Shown: positions 38,091-50,519, numbered from the stretch's first letter. The stretch: 64,000 nt of DNA from Allium sativum (GCA_030737875.1 CM060912.1:883337199-883401198); one strand, 5' to 3'. A program made the numbers and translations. The notes: generated by a model from the letters alone, not told the origin.

Positions 38091-38469
38091 AAACTTATAA
38101 ACTTTAAACTTATGTTTGAAATCAAAAGTAAGATAAAAAACTATTTAAACTTAGAATTTAATTTTGAAAAACAGAATTTGAAAATTGAAAATCAGAATTT
38201 GAATTTGAACCTGGAGTGCTATTCAGAGTCTTACATATAAACAAGACTCTATTTTATATTTTTCTTGAACTCTTGAATTCTTGATAACTTGATTACTCAT
38301 GAGTCTTGAATCTTCTCTTAATTCTGAATCTCTTGAATCTCTAACACTGTACAGTCTTCAGTATTTAAGTCATGTATACAAATCCTTCATATATGTGTGT
38401 GTGTGTGTGTATATATTCTAGATTGAGATGTTAGTATATATTTTATAATCAATGATAATTGAATTAAGG

Positions 38470-39246
38470 TTGTTGTCATCAGAACTCCATTCTCAAACAG
38501 GTCCCCCTAGAGCCACTGCCCAGCAAAAGGCAAAGGGGATTATCATCAGCATAGTCGTTGGAGGACCACATCCGTTGGGATTTAGTGAAAGGACAATGAA
38601 GCGGTATGTAAACGCAACAAATCATATGGAAATTTGGGAATGTAGCACCGTTGAGGGTAATGTTTCAATTAAGCAACATAAAATGATGAAGGACGATATC
38701 ATTTTTTGCTATAGAAAGAATTCAGAGGTAGAGACCTCAAGCATAGACCCACTAGTGATATCGTCCAATATTGGCCAAGCAACTGTTTGGAAGGTACTGG
38801 TTTATTGTGGGAGTTCCATCAATTTTTTACTTAAAAAATTCTTTTGATCAAATGAAGTTGGAGTCGAGTGGCTTGAAGCTATGTACAGAATGGATGCATG
38901 GTTTCATTGGTTAAACTATTGAACCAATTTGTTTAGTTGAATTTCCGGTTGAGTTAGGTGAGGGAGATCATCGGAGAGTATAAATCCTCCTGTTCCTTGT
39001 GGTGAACATTAATTCTCCTTACAATGCCTTCCTAGGCTAGCCAACCCTAGCAAAATTCAGGGCCTGCATAGATCCTTGGTGTTTGCTCCTGAAATTCCCG
39101 ACTGAAGCTAGAGTGGGAATGGTTAGGGGTGAACAAGTGATAGGGAGGGCATGTTATTTGGCGGAGTGGAAAGAAGTCTGCAATGGAGAAGGTAAAGAAC
39201 TACAAGAAGCTTCCCTCCAGTCAAGGAGACAACAACATAACAAGTA
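38470..39246 (+). pseudogene. Tat aspartic protease region (catalytic Asp lost)
   Basis: Continues the Tat polyprotein after the TTAAGG repeat. ISIVVGGPHPLGFSERTMKR matches the conserved start of Tat protease regions (I..I.GGP...G.S...R). LVISSNIGQATVWKVLVYCG followed by SSINFLL corresponds to the active-site region, where Tat elements have VLVD(N/T)GSS; here tyrosine replaces the catalytic aspartate. After a stop at 38846 the remainder is found in shifted frames, including YNAFLG and PTLAKF, which normally lie after protease (YNAILGRPTL). Non-functional. Confidence 0.75.
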
Positions 39247-40656
39247 ATGGAGACATCCCAACCAGGATCACCTAGTCATCAATTCAAAAATATTGATCCC
39301 AAAGAAGATGAGGAGTTGGGATGTGGAAAGGCAACACCTAATGAAGCTACGGTAGAAGTTCCGATTGACAACGACGACCCGACTAGGGTCTTGATGATCG
39401 GATCCCATTTAGGTTCCCTTCGGATGAGGGAGTTGATTGATATTCTCAAGGCAAACCTTGATGAGTTTGCTTGGTCCCATGCTGATATGTATGGGATATC
39501 TCCATCGATTATGAGCCATTCGTTGAACATCGATCCAAAGTATGTTCCAGTTAAGAAGAAAAGGCGCATGCATGACCTTGGGCGGTCAACATCTTTGAAG
39601 AAGGAAGTCGAAAAGCTTAAAGGAAACAAATTCATTCATGATGTGACATATCCTGAGTGCATACCAAATCCGGTCCTTGTGAAGAAAGCTAACGGGAAGT
39701 GGAATACATGCATCTACTTCTCAAATTTAAACAAGGCATGTCTGAAAGACAACTTTCCACTTCAGTGAATTGATCAATTAGTAGATTCCATGGTTGGACA
39801 CGAACTCCACTCATTTATGGATGCATACTCTGAATATAACCAAATTCCAATGCATGCCCCGGTCCAGGAGTACACTAGCTTTATTACGGACCTTGGGTTA
39901 TAATGCTACGTAGTGATGCCTTTTGATTTGAAGAATGTTAGGGGAATGTACCAACGACTGGTTAATTGTATGTTTCATAACTAGATCGGGAAATCGACGC
40001 AGGTGTATATAGATGACATGCTTGTGAAGTCGAAGCAATTAGTCGACCATGTTGAAGATTTAGCAGAAATGTTCAATATCTTCCGACATTACAGGATGAA
40101 ACTTACCCCTTTGAAATGCTTTTTTGGCTTTGCATCTGGGAATATTTTGGATTTCATCATCAGTTCACATAAGATAAAAATCAACCTAGACCAGATTACG
40201 ACAATCAGGAACGTCTAAGAACCTCAAAAGATTAAGGATGTACAGAGCTTGGATGGAAAGGTAGCATCTTTGAGAAGAATCACCTCCAGAGCTACTGACA
40301 AGTGCATTCCCATCTTTGAATTAATAAAGCAAGGGAAATACAACTTTGAGTGGACCCCAGATTGTGTCGAGGCTTTCCTGAATTTATTGAGTCACTTGGA
40401 GAGTACCCCAATATTACTCAATCTTGTAGATCATGAGGACATGTTTGTATACTTAGTGGTATCATTAAATGCAGTCAAATCAGCGCTTGTCTACGACGAA
40501 GATAAAGTCCAGAAACCAGTTTATTATATGAGCAAGAAGTTGATGAGGGAGAAACGTAACTATCCAAAGATTGAAAAGCTCGCATATAGCTTGGTGATTG
40601 CTTCAAGGAAACTCTGTCATTATTTCTAGGCTCACTTGATCATGATATACACCGAC
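39247..40656 (+). pseudogene. pol: Tat reverse transcriptase and start of RNase H (broken)
   Basis: Clear Tat-lineage reverse transcriptase. Recognisable in order: KEVEKLKGNKFIHDVTYPEC, PVLVKKANGKWNTCIYFSNL, LHSFMDAYSEYNQI (first catalytic Asp kept), VYIDDMLVKSKQ (catalytic DD pair kept) and YRMKLTPLKCFFGFASGN. The connection and RNase H start follow (FELIKQGKYNFEWTP, KPVYYMSKKLM, YPKIEKLAYSLVIASRKL). In-frame stops stand at 39766 (TGA), 39901 (TAA), 39982 (TAG), 40216 (TAA) and 40627 (TAG). At 40657 a solo LTR interrupts RNase H. The first two catalytic motifs are therefore intact while the frame is not. Confidence 0.92.
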
Positions 40657-40937
40657 TGTAACACCCCGTGAATTCTATAACATTAAGCTTCACTAAATAA
40701 AGTGTAATTAATTCTAAATGAAAGAATTAAGGGAAATGGGTTACGCCATTGCGTTCGTCTCAGAATTCTGCTTGAGATAGAGTCCGAGTTTGCGTGAATC
40801 GGACTCCGTGTGAAGGAGTTATAACCTTCGGAAGTTTCAGAATAAAATTTAAAATTCGAACAGCTCGTTTTCAAATTCAAAATTCGAAAAACAGCTTCAA
40901 ACTGGGCTGGGCGGGAAAATTCCCGCCTAGGGACCAG

Positions 40938-41022
40938 GTCGACCATGGGGTCGACCATGGTGTCGACCTGGTCACCCCAGGTCGACCATAGTGTCGACCT
41001 GGGTGTCGACCTGCCAGTCGAC
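40938..41022 (+). promoter_or_regulatory. GTCGAC cluster upstream of the LTR TATA box
   Basis: Seven GTCGAC hexamers in 85 bp (40938, 40950, 40962, 40981, 40993, 41005, 41017), mostly 12 bp apart, in GTCGACC(A/T)(T/G)GG-like context. It ends about 150 bp before the TATA box. Comparable clusters lie just upstream of the TATA boxes in the two LTRs of the neighbouring minus element. Confidence 0.65.
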
Positions 41023-41171
41023 CTGGCTGGCTGGGTCTGGCTCTGGCTCAAATTTCTGTGGCTCAGTGTGTCATTAGGGCTGACATGTCACCTCTTGATT
41101 GGCTCTTGGAACTTTGTATGGTCTAGATTCCTCCTGTCTTCATCTGACGGCTCAAAAAAAATTTAAAAATC

Positions 41172-41410
41172 TATATATACACCCTAAGTCTCAACTAAAA
41201 TTCACACAAAAAAATAAGATTGGAGTCGTCATGCTACCAGGAAGGAATTGAGCGTAGCCGCCAAGAGAGAGGAGCTAAGAGACGAATCAAATTAAGAAGA
41301 AGACTAAAGCTTAATCAAATTAATCAACGCAACGTTAATCTACCCAAAGGAACGCACCTCAATTTCAGAATTCAGAATCCAGAATTCAAGATTCTGCATT
41401 CGTTGTAAGT
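41172..41410 (+). promoter_or_regulatory. LTR promoter, short leader and GTAAGT donor-like site
   Basis: TATATATAC at 41172, probable start near 41200, then a purine-rich leader ending TTCGTTGTAAGTATAG with GTAAGT at 41405. TATA-to-donor distance is 233 bp, close to the 224-227 bp in the related minus LTRs. Confidence 0.55.
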
Positions 41411-42352
41411 ATAGTGACCTTTTAGAATATGAATGAAACAGTGACGTGGTTCGATGTAAATGATAATAGAATTGTGTTATTGTATAAATTCTGTTTATTG
41501 TAATGATTCTGTTATGATTTGTGTATTGATATTTGTGCCCTAAATTGATTGATGCAAGCCTATTGGACAATTTTATATGAAAATAATGGCACTTGCAAGT
41601 TTGTGGCAAAAACTAGAATTTGATCCCTTTATGTTTATGTCGATGGCATGGACTATATACATTCTCTAAGTCTAAATTAAGGCTTATGTAAACATGTTCT
41701 AGACTTGAGACCTTTTATGCCTACATGACTCAAAATCTAGGAACACCTTCTTATGTTTATTTGCAAGTACGATTGGATCTATGTTAAGTACCGTTTGGGT
41801 TACATAAACTATGCAAGTTTCATGTTGAAATAGGTTATATGATTAGTTGTTAAAACTGGACATTTTGGTGATTATACAACATGTTAATTTTGTTGTTGAC
41901 ATTATGCCAAGTTAAACATATTTAAACCCAAGTTTGTATAAGCCTAAACTATGTCATTTTAGATGACACCTACTTAGTTATACTTTGATTTGAATGCAAG
42001 TTCACATGACCCATAATTTATGTTAGTTGAATCGTTAAATTGCAAGTTCATGCGCCACACACCTTTATGTATTGTAAAATATTACATGTTCTTGATTTCC
42101 CCTTTTCTCACGTTTATAAAGTTGGGTTGAATTGTGTCGAGCCCAATATTTGTTATAATGTTGCGAACGTACAAACGGGGGTAATAACGTTGGGTGTAAA
42201 ACATGAAAAATATATGTTGGCATGTTTGGCACATGCCAACAACAATGACATTTAAGAGGTATAAATTGTTGTACCCAAGAATAAAGGACATGACATTTAC
42301 ATATAATTGAGAAGTGATAAAATATGTAAATTTAGAAAACACGTATGCTTAA

Positions 42353-42575
42353 CCCGAGGTTGGATTGAGTTATGACGTAAACCTGCCTGGACCCGCCCGG
42401 CTGTCCAGTAGTCACAACAATACATATCCAATGTGGGTGGTTAAGCATTGAGCCCAATAAGGACCCGAGGTTAGACTGAGCTACGGTGTAAACCTGCCTG
42501 GAACCGACCGGCACATCCAGTAACCGTAGCAATATCTGTCTAATGTGAGTGGTCAGGTTCTTTAAGAGGCTAAGG
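42353..42575 (+). repeat. Direct duplication, 111-bp period
   Basis: Copies start CCCGAGGTTGGATTGAG (42353) and CCCGAGGTTAGACTGAG (42464) and share GTAAACCTGCCTGGA. A reverse-complement version exists in the related LTRs at about 46740-46930 and 52930-53130. Confidence 0.8.
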
Positions 42576-43722
42576 ACAGATGGTAGGGTTAAGTCAGCTA
42601 AAAACACTTAACCAAATTCAACATGTTAACAAGAATTGATGGGTGAGGTTAGGTAAATACAGACACTTAACCACTTAACATGTTCGACTAGAAAACCCTA
42701 GTAATGAGGGACCCGTTTCAGCAGTAACCCAAGTTAGGTATCATGGTACCCTGAAACTAGGCAGGGTGGGGCACGATTATTGGGCTGATTGTAAGCGGTC
42801 AAAACGACGGCGGTGGGTGCACAATTTAGGTTCTAACGGGGTGCGGGCGTGCACACACTCCGGAGCAGACAAAAAGGGCACTGGGGCACCAGTAGTATAA
42901 CCTATGTATTCTAAGGTTTGTGTCGGGGACGTCACCATGGGTCTTGATACACCCCATGGTGGGACCAGCATAGGTATCCACAATTCTTGGGGGCCGTATG
43001 ACACATATGTTTATGCGAGTTGGAGCCGATCTTTAGAAAGGGAATCACTTCACCCTCAGTATAGGGTGCATCTTTAGAAAATGGGGATCACTACACCATC
43101 AGCATGGGGTGCCAGTTAGAATAAGTTCAAGTAGGTGCAGAGATATAGTGTGGGTGCGATAGTACATTCGTTTCTAAACTACACTTCCTTAGCTTGTGAT
43201 ACTTTACTGTTTTCAGTTTATATCTATCATGCCCTTTTTCCTATTCACATACTGAAGAGTTACTAGATTTACTCAGGCTTTATGTCTGACACTATTTTCT
43301 TTTTGTCTTCTTTTCTTTTGTTTCCCCCTCCCCACCCCAAGGTCCACAGGGAGGAAACAACCCAGCTTAGTCAGACTCTTTGCAAGCTTCAAGACCGTAG
43401 ATGTATGGTTTAGATCTCTTTTGCTCGGACTATGGCTTTGGATATCACTATGGGGATTTTTGTTACTTTTTTTATGTTTTATGCTTCTTTAATAAGCATG
43501 ACAGTATTGAGGTTGTAATGTTGGAAGTATTTTGAGACAATTATGGAAGTGTTTTGTTTGAACACGTATTGATGAAATAAAAGTCTGTTTGGTTTCGGCT
43601 GTTTAAAATATGTGTATTTATATCTGTCTTGTGTTTACCTGTGACTTTTACTTATAAACCTCCACCAAAGTTAAGACATTCCCTTTTGAGTTACCTTAAC
43701 GGAGGTGGGGTGTTTCACCGAC

Positions 43723-44390
43723 CAATCGCTATGACAGGTCCTTCAGCGACCTGAGGCATCTAGTTGGTTACTTAAGTGGAGTATCGAGCTGAGTCAGTTC
43801 GACCTCACATTCCTTCCTAGGAAGTTGATATGAGGGAAAGCATTGGATTATTTCATAGGTGAGTTTATAACTCATGAGGAATATGCTTTGGATGATGATA
43901 CCAGCCCTCCTGAGACTAAACTGGAACCAAGCACCTGGAAGCTATATACAGACGATGCTCGCAATGATCGGCGTTCCGGCACCGAGGTTGTCTTGGTAAC
44001 TCCTGAGGGGAGATCAATCTATTATGACTTAAAGCTGAATCTTCCCGCTACTAACAATAATTCCGAGTATGAAACAATGATTGTCGGGCTGAATGTCACG
44101 AAAGAATGGGGAGTAGTTGCATTGGATATTTTTTGTGACTCTCAAATTGTTGTGTTTCAGGTGTGAAAATATTATCATATGAGACCACGGCTCTCCGCTT
44201 ACCTGGAACGGGTGGACGAACTATTGGATGGCCTCGATTACTATAGCATTGCTCATATCCTACGAGACGAGAATCATAAAGCAGACCAGTTATCCAAGAT
44301 GGCCAACTTTGATAGCCCAGGAAACGGAGGTATTTCCAATTTATGATCTGAATGCACCAAGCCTTGATTAGATGGAAATTGATCGGATAT
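43723..44390 (+). pseudogene. pol: Tat RNase H end and additional Tat-type RNase H domain (broken)
   Basis: First the tail of the pol RNase H/tether (PEASSWLLKWSIELSQFDL at about 43755). Then the extra archaeal-type RNase H characteristic of Tat elements, open at 43843-44166: WKLYTDDARNDRRSG, LPATNNNSEYETMIVGLN and FCDSQIVVFQV. The three expected acidic residues (Asp of LYTD, Glu of SEYE, Asp of CDSQ) are all visible. A TGA at 44164 ends the segment. The domain continues after it with RPRLSAYLERVDELL and ILRDENHKADQLSKMA. This domain is the best evidence for Tat lineage. Confidence 0.9.
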
Positions 44391-44880
44391 TGGAAGTCAA
44401 GCCTGAAAGAGAGTAATGGATGACCCCTATAAAGAATTTCCTATGGCATGGAACACTTCCAGAGAGGAAGAGAGAATGGCGCGCCATTGTCCGCAAAGCT
44501 TCAAGATATATTATGCATCTTGGCACGCTTTACAGAAGAGGATTTTATTTTCCTTTACTCCGGTGCTTCGCTAATGATGACGTCAAGCGCGTATTATGAG
44601 AAGTACACGAAGGAGATTATGGCAACCACATTGAAGGGTATAAACCTTAGCAAAGAAGACACTACGGTACGACTATTTATAGCCTACCATAAACCGAGAT
44701 GCGCTGATCATTCAAGACATTGGGAAAAATGCCAGAGTTTTGCTAATATCCAAAGGGCTCCACCTAATCAACTTACCTATATGATGAGTCCTTGACCATT
44801 TGCAATATGAGGAGTGGAAATCATTGGAAGTCTTCGGATATCCAAGGGCATGTAGAGTATGCAATCATGGTGGTGGATTA
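44391..44880 (+). pseudogene. pol: Tat integrase, N-terminal zinc-binding region (broken)
   Basis: In shifting frames the sequence reads WMTPIKNFLWHG, LYRRGFYFPLLRCF and EVHEGDYGNH, matching the usual region between RNase H and the integrase core, with the remains of the H-H-C-C zinc motif. Stops occur at several points. At 44880 a minus-strand LTR element inserted in the codon just after the first catalytic aspartate of the core; the TSD is GATTA. Confidence 0.8.
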
Positions 44881-46209
44881 TGTAACACCCCACCTCCGCT
44901 AGGGTCACTCACAAAGGGAATGCACTAGCTTTGGTGGAGCATTATCGAGGTAAACATACACAGAAATATTACAAGACAGAACATACAAAACAGCGGAAGA
45001 AGAACCAAATTTCATTGCTTTAAAAATCTAGAAAGGTCTAAAGCCTTTTACATCAAAATGCTATTAAATCCATTACATCACAATCTGTCTTGCAATAGTA
45101 AAGAAGCATAAAACCATAGTCATAAATCATTCCCCAAGTAAAACTACAAAGCAAGCCATAGCCATGAGAAATCCAAGCAGTACATGAAAGAGCCTTGGGG
45201 CTTGGTAAGATCCGAACTAAGCTGTATTCCCACCCTACGAACCTGGAGGGGGGGGGGGACGAAAGAAAAAGAGGCGAAACAAACTGGGTCAGTCATAAAG
45301 ACCGAGTAAGTCCTAGTGGCTTTCAGCATAAATGCAGGTGAAGATAATATGGCATGAATAAACTGAAAGTAAACATAAGCATGATGACAAGGTAAGCTAC
45401 AGGCACGATGAATCAAGTATAACATTGCAAGGTTTCTATTAAGTATAACATCGCAAGATTTCTAAGCTTCACCATTCCACTATTTTCTTTGATTTCCTAT
45501 ATTCTCTGCACCAACTGCACTAGTACCCCAACCCGTATCATCCTTTCCATGTATATGTACAGTCCCTGCCGTATATCGTACGGGTTTCATCACGTATTTC
45601 TATACTACTCCAACGTAGTACCACCATTCTTGAAATCGTTTGGACCACCACTCTTGTTCTGGCTAGGTTTCCTTATCATGAACTATCGCGTGTTCAACTA
45701 GGATTTATGCCACCTAGGACCACTAGGGATTATGCTACCTATTGAACTTTTTCTAGATTCGATTAGGGTTTATGCCACCTAGGACCACTAGGGATTATGC
45801 TACCTAACGAACAACACCCTTTTTCCAAGTAACGATCTATTAATCGATCGGCTCCCTACAAGTCCTAGCTCGTTCATATGTCTGTGTCATACGGCCTAAT
45901 CACGAAATGTAGTCACCTGTGCTAGGTCCACCATAGGGTGTATCAAGCCCTAGGGTGCCAACCACCGACACGAATCAAGCACGCACAGTGTAAACCTACT
46001 GGTGCCCAATGCCTGCTTTTTCAACTCCGGACTACGTGCACGACCATAGTCCGCCTGAACCTACAATGGCGCACCAACTCAGCCATCGTTTTGGTCGCTT
46101 ATAATCAGCCCAGTAATCGTGCCCCACCCTGCCTAGTTCCAGGGTACCGTGATACATCTAGTGGGTTACTTCTGAAAAAAAAACGTGCAATTAGGGTTTC
46201 CGTCCAGTA

Positions 46210-46704
46210 GGTTAAGTGTTGTCATTTAAATTCGAGACTTAACCCCATCAGTCTAGCATGTCAAGTTGGTTAAGTGTTGTCATTCAAGTTCGTGACTTAA
46301 CCCGCCTACGTATCATGTCAAATTGGCTAAGTGTTGTCGTTCAAGTTCATGACTTAACCCTACGAATCACCTGTCATGTTGGTTAAGTATATTCAATCGG
46401 TTCATGACTTAACCCTATCAAATCATCGTGTCCAATTGGTTAAGTATATTCAAGCGGTTCATGACTTAACCCTATCAAATAATCGTGTCAAATTGGTTAA
46501 GTATATTCAAGCGGTTCATGACTTAACCCTATCAAATCATCGTATCCAATTGGTTAAGTATATTCAAGCGGTTCATGACTTAACCCTATAAAATCATCGT
46601 GTCAAATTGGTTAAGTATATTCAAGCGGTTCATGACTTAACCCTATCAAATCATCGTGTCAAATTGGTTAAGTATATTCAAGCGGTTCATGACTTAACCC
46701 TATC
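46210..46704 (-). repeat. 57-bp minisatellite, nine units, each with an inverted repeat
   Basis: Units start GGTTAAGT at 46210, 46268, 46325, 46381, 46438, 46495, 46552, 46609 and 46666. Each holds arms GGTTAAGT and ACTTAACC about 18 bp apart. The first three units are diverged, the last six nearly identical, which suggests recent spread from one side. The same-strand frame repeats a 19-residue unit but has no initiation context or homology. Confidence 0.92.
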
Positions 46705-48184
46705 ATGTGGCATTAATTCATTAATGCACCCCATCCTCTCACATCAGACCTGTTGTTCTGGTCACTGGATATGTCGGGCGGTTCCGGGCAGATTTACACC
46801 ACAACTCAGTCTGACCTCGGGTTTCAAGCGCGATATGACCAACTACCCACATTGGATCCTATTGTTTGCAGTAGCTGGATTTGATGGGCGTTTTCGGGCA
46901 GATTTACACTGCAAACTCAACCCACCTCGAGTTAGCCATTTTCATGTTTATTCTAATGTCATGTCCATGTTCAAGTTTCATGTCAAGTTCGTGTCCAGTT
47001 TCATGGCGAGCTTCATGTTAAGTTTCATGTTTTCACTTATGTCTATAATCAAGTTAATGATCCATATTCATAACCAATTCATGTTTCAAGTTCATAAGCA
47101 TGCTTACGTGCCTTCTAGATGTCCAATACATACCAACTACCCAAAATCCAACTTAGGCGCGTTCATATTAAACTTTATCCAAGTCATAAATTATCATATA
47201 TGTTTCTACTCCAAATTTTACGTAATTAACATATGCCCAAGTTCCAATTTACATGTCAGTTTTACAAAAGCCCAATTCATACCAAATTTACATATGTTCA
47301 ATTCATGCCGTTTTACATGTATGCCATTTTACATGTATGCCATTTTACCATATCAAGTTCTAGCCACAATTACATGTATCAAGTTTTATACCCAATAAAC
47401 CCAAATCATGATTCATGGTGTAGTTATCCCAAACTATAATCTTTTTATTACAATACATGTCAGTTGCCCTAGTTCATAATACATGTTTATGCCAATTATC
47501 AAATTTACAATTTCTTTCATGTTCAAATTCCCAATTCTACGTATGCCTAATTAACATAAGCCCAATCTTTTGATTTTATTTACATAGGCCCGAACTCGTG
47601 GTTTAATTTACATGAAAAATTACATACTTGTTATATATACCAAATCTCATGTTACATTACATTGATCCTATTTGTGCCAAATTCCGTGTATATAATATTT
47701 ATGCAAAAAAATTTCATAACAAGATTATACCAAAATTTACAGATCAAGCCAAAACTTGCAAATACAATGATAATATCCAATTTCATGTTGCCAATTATTA
47801 CATCATATTCATATAGGCAATAATCCCATAATTCCCCCGTATACATATCGTACGCAAATCGCGAATTTAGGCCAAGGTCTGAAATTGACCAAGGTTCGTG
47901 GAAGAAAATAAATTGGGGGAGATAGAAATTGAATAAAAATGAGATTAGAGGAAAACATCATCATAGGCATAAATATTACAACTTGATGGTAACGTCATTA
48001 TGAATCAAGAAAACTGCTGAATAGATCATAAACTTGTCATGAGCATAAAGATAGACAAGTCCCAAAACACAAGATTAAAGGAGCAACATAAATAGATCAG
48101 AATCGATAAACATACTTAAAATCCAATTCCACTTTATTCCATGGCCACATTATAATTAAATGTTTAAATCTAAAAACAACTAGA

Positions 48185-48417
48185 GCTTACAGAGCATGGC
48201 TAGTGAATTAGGAACTGAATTTGTTGTAAAAATGTTGCGGCGTTGTTAATTTATTGTCTTGAATCATTGTTGAAGCTTTGTTCTTCGAATTGATTTGAGT
48301 TTGAATGCTTGTACTTTAATTTGGGGGTGGCGGCCATGGTTCAAGAGGGAGTTCAGTAGCATAATAGTGTGAGAATGATTTGATATGAATTAGGTTAGGT
48401 CTAAGGGTGTTTTTATA
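48185..48417 (-). promoter_or_regulatory. LTR promoter, leader and donor-like site (3' LTR of minus element)
   Basis: Minus strand: TATAAAA at 48411-48417, a leader with ATGGCCGCCACC, then CTCTGTAAGCTCTAG with GTAAGC at 48185-48190. Confidence 0.5.
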
Positions 48418-48525
48418 GGTGTAGCAACTAGTTTAGGCCCTTAGATTAACCTTAGAATCAATCCGAACCATCAAAACACGTCTCACGCTTCAAAAATGAG
48501 TTCTGGGTCAAAACAGGCCGACCAG

Positions 48526-48622
48526 GTCGACCTGTAAGGGGGGAGGTCGACACTATGGTCGACCTGGGGGGTAGGTCGACCCTATGGTCGACCTGGGGGG
48601 TTAGGTCGACCCTATGGTCGAC
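48526..48622 (-). promoter_or_regulatory. GTCGAC cluster (3' LTR of minus element)
   Basis: Seven GTCGAC hexamers in 97 bp, separated by AGGGGGG-type or CTATG-type linkers, about 110 bp upstream of the TATA box on the minus strand. The copy in the sister LTR (54723-54820) has lost several hexamers to single changes such as GTTGAC and TTCGAC. Confidence 0.65.
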
Positions 48623-48833
48623 CCCCTGGTCCAGTCCTGCCTGAAAACTGCTGAAACTTGTACAGGCCATAACTTCTTCATCCGGACTCCGATTTTCGAA
48701 AACTCGGACTCTATTTCATGTAAAATTTCGAGACGAATGCAATGGAGTAACACATTTACCTTGATTCTTAATTTAAAATTTAATTCTGCCTTGATTTCTT
48801 GTTTTAACATGTTATAAAATACGTGTTGTTACA

Positions 48834-48850
48834 TTCTCCCCTCCTTAAAG
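48834..48850 (-). other. Polypurine tract of the chromovirus-like element
   Basis: The minus strand reads TAAGGAGGGGAGAA directly before the 3' LTR, a typical Tekay/Del polypurine tract. Confidence 0.85.
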
Positions 48851-50117
48851 GATTTCATCCCCGAAATCTTCAAGTTAAGAAGAATGTGTCCTACCATCCA
48901 ATCATCCATCTACTCAATCATCAATCACAGGAATCCATTGTCCTTAAGAGATTTCTAATGTTGTATGAACATATGCAGAAAGTGTGTGTATATGTTCCTT
49001 ATCTAATGCAAATGATCAGGCCTGATTGATCTTCTTAATGCAAAATATGTTTAGTGCCATGAGTCCAACATGTATGCAAATAGCCCTAATCACATAAACA
49101 CTATATGTGTGCTCAAACATCCATCCATATGCAACATTCACATGATAACACATTCAATTTCATCCATAAACAAGTATAAACACTCATGCATATGCAATAT
49201 GAAAATGTGTCTGAGCCGATCTAGTCCCTAATGTGTGTTATGCAACCACGAGCAACCACTTGCGACCACTTGCAACCATCAATCATAACATATCTCAAAC
49301 ACTTGTTTCACCCAATTGTTCCTACCTAAAGATATAGCCGAATGATAGAAGCAAGTAAAAACTTTGTGCCCATTAGGCAATGTCAAAGCTGGAAATCTAC
49401 GTCACATATATACTGAATAGGAGAAGAACTCCCTAAGCACCAGCCCATATCCTATAAAACCCAAAAATTTTAGTCAACCCAACGGACACCCTCAAGCCCC
49501 AACATGTATTACTAACAAATAAGTCATACTCCCTATGGGGTTTGCAACAGAAATATGATTGAGAATAGGACCGAGAGGTTATACTTAAAAGATAGCATAC
49601 AAGTAAGCTCTATAGGAAAAGTGTGATCAAGGATATGCTCTTAAAAAGAGATATGATGCGCGTATCTAGTCTTCAATCTTCTAAGTCGCTTTTCCTTGAG
49701 CTTAACTCCATTGTGCTTTGCCGTCTTTAACTTCATAATTTCTTAATTCTTGTTTCCAAAATATGAGTTGGAACTCATTTCACTGTTGTCTCTCGTCCCA
49801 TTTTCCCTTATCCTCCCTCTAGTATACTCGGCTCAAACATAACTTCGTACTCATGGTTTCATGCAAGCTCTCCAAAATTCACTAGTGAATCTTGGATCTT
49901 ATTCACTTACTAGAAGGTATTCCATAGAAATGAATTTTCTCTTGAAAATAAACAAATGCCAACCATGTTGCCAAGTGTACTTACTAAGGTGATTTTCTAT
50001 AACTCATGCATAAGCGAAATGAACCATCCGCCTTAGTGGCAAACACTACTCGAGCGGATCGTTAAATGTATCAAGATATTCTAGGTAACTGAACATGGCA
50101 GAACCCTAAGCATTACA

Positions 50118-50408
50118 CTAGACTTCGAGGGCATTACCAAGGCAAGTCAAGCATCTAACTACCCTCTTTTCATACTCGAGAATGGTACCATTTCTGGACA
50201 ACCACTCCATCCCTAGAATCAACCCATAGCCCAAAACATAAGCTTTACTTCTAAACTCAAAACGTAGCATAGACATTCTCACATCCAAACAAGTCATGAA
50301 TAAATGAGCCGATTCCCCAACAGGATTTGAGACAAAAATGGGATCCTCTACTACGTTAGTACTAAGGTGCAGAGACTCAATTATCGAGGCAGAATTAAAA
50401 GGATGCAA
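50118..50408 (-). pseudogene. Retropepsin fragment of the chromovirus-like element
   Basis: The 96-codon open segment matches the C-terminal half of a Ty3/gypsy aspartic protease: FVSNPVGESAH, then LILGMEWLSRNGTILEYEKR, the LGMDWL-type motif of retropepsins. The N-terminal half with the D-S/T-G active site is not visible upstream, and what follows is not in frame with a reverse transcriptase. Non-functional remnant. Confidence 0.8.
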
Positions 50409-50519
50409 TGTATAAAAACAAAGTTCCCACGGTATGATAGAAAAGAGAAGCTAAACTTTTAACAGAAACGTTACCACCTCTCTTAGGTATGCTAGTAGTG
50501 AGAGCATACAATTGCCCTC

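Larger units (their letters stand above)
35274..38463 (-). mobile_element. 3.2 kb insert between Tat gag and protease, probably LTR-derived, class unresolved
   Basis: Bounded by TTAAGG at 35268-35273 and 38464-38469. The Tat frame runs on across the site when the insert and one TTAAGG are discounted. On the minus strand the left end finishes CTATTCATCCCCCTCTAGTG, similar to the U5 ends of many plant Ty1/copia LTRs, so a degenerate minus-strand solo LTR is likely. Against this, the ends lack TG...CA and the repeat is 6 bp rather than 5. A LINE remnant (about 36345-38071) has inserted into it among TA repeats. Orientation is therefore tentative. Confidence 0.55.
40657..43717 (+). mobile_element. 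Solo LTR (3.1 kb) inserted in Tat RNase H
   Basis: Starts TGTAACACCCCGTG and ends GGTGTTTCA, with perfect TSDs CCGAC at 40652-40656 and 43718-43722. The RNase H frame resumes at 43723. It is the same family as the LTRs of the minus element at 44881-55032 (reverse complements of their ends match), but has only degenerate traces of their 57-bp array at 42590-42690. Such TGTAACACCCC starts are typical of chromovirus (Tekay/Del-like) LTRs. Open frames inside are short and unconserved. Confidence 0.93.
44881..48833 (-). mobile_element. 3' LTR of the chromovirus-like element
   Basis: On the minus strand it runs from TGTAACAACACG (48833) to GGGGTGTTACA (44881). It holds the 57-bp array, GTCGAC cluster, TATA box and donor-like site described separately, and a G homopolymer near 45249-45259. 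The 263-codon frame at 46607-47398 is an effect of the 57-bp repeat being a multiple of three and lies on the antisense strand. Confidence 0.93.

Noticed and set aside
46210..46704. Regular repeats with inverted arms that look CRISPR-like (also 52354-52905)
   Set aside because: The units are head-to-tail 57-bp repeats with no unique spacers, they lie in both LTRs of a plant retrotransposon, and no cas genes are near.
46607..47398. 263-codon open frame, the longest in the window
   Set aside because: It is antisense to the LTR and open mainly because the 57-bp repeat is a multiple of three. The non-repeat part is low-complexity and resembles no protein family.
48458..48810. Minus-strand frames over the GTCGAC cluster encoding Asp/Val/Thr-rich peptides
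   Set aside because: They arise from the hexamer repeats, lie upstream of the TATA box and are not conserved in the sister LTR.
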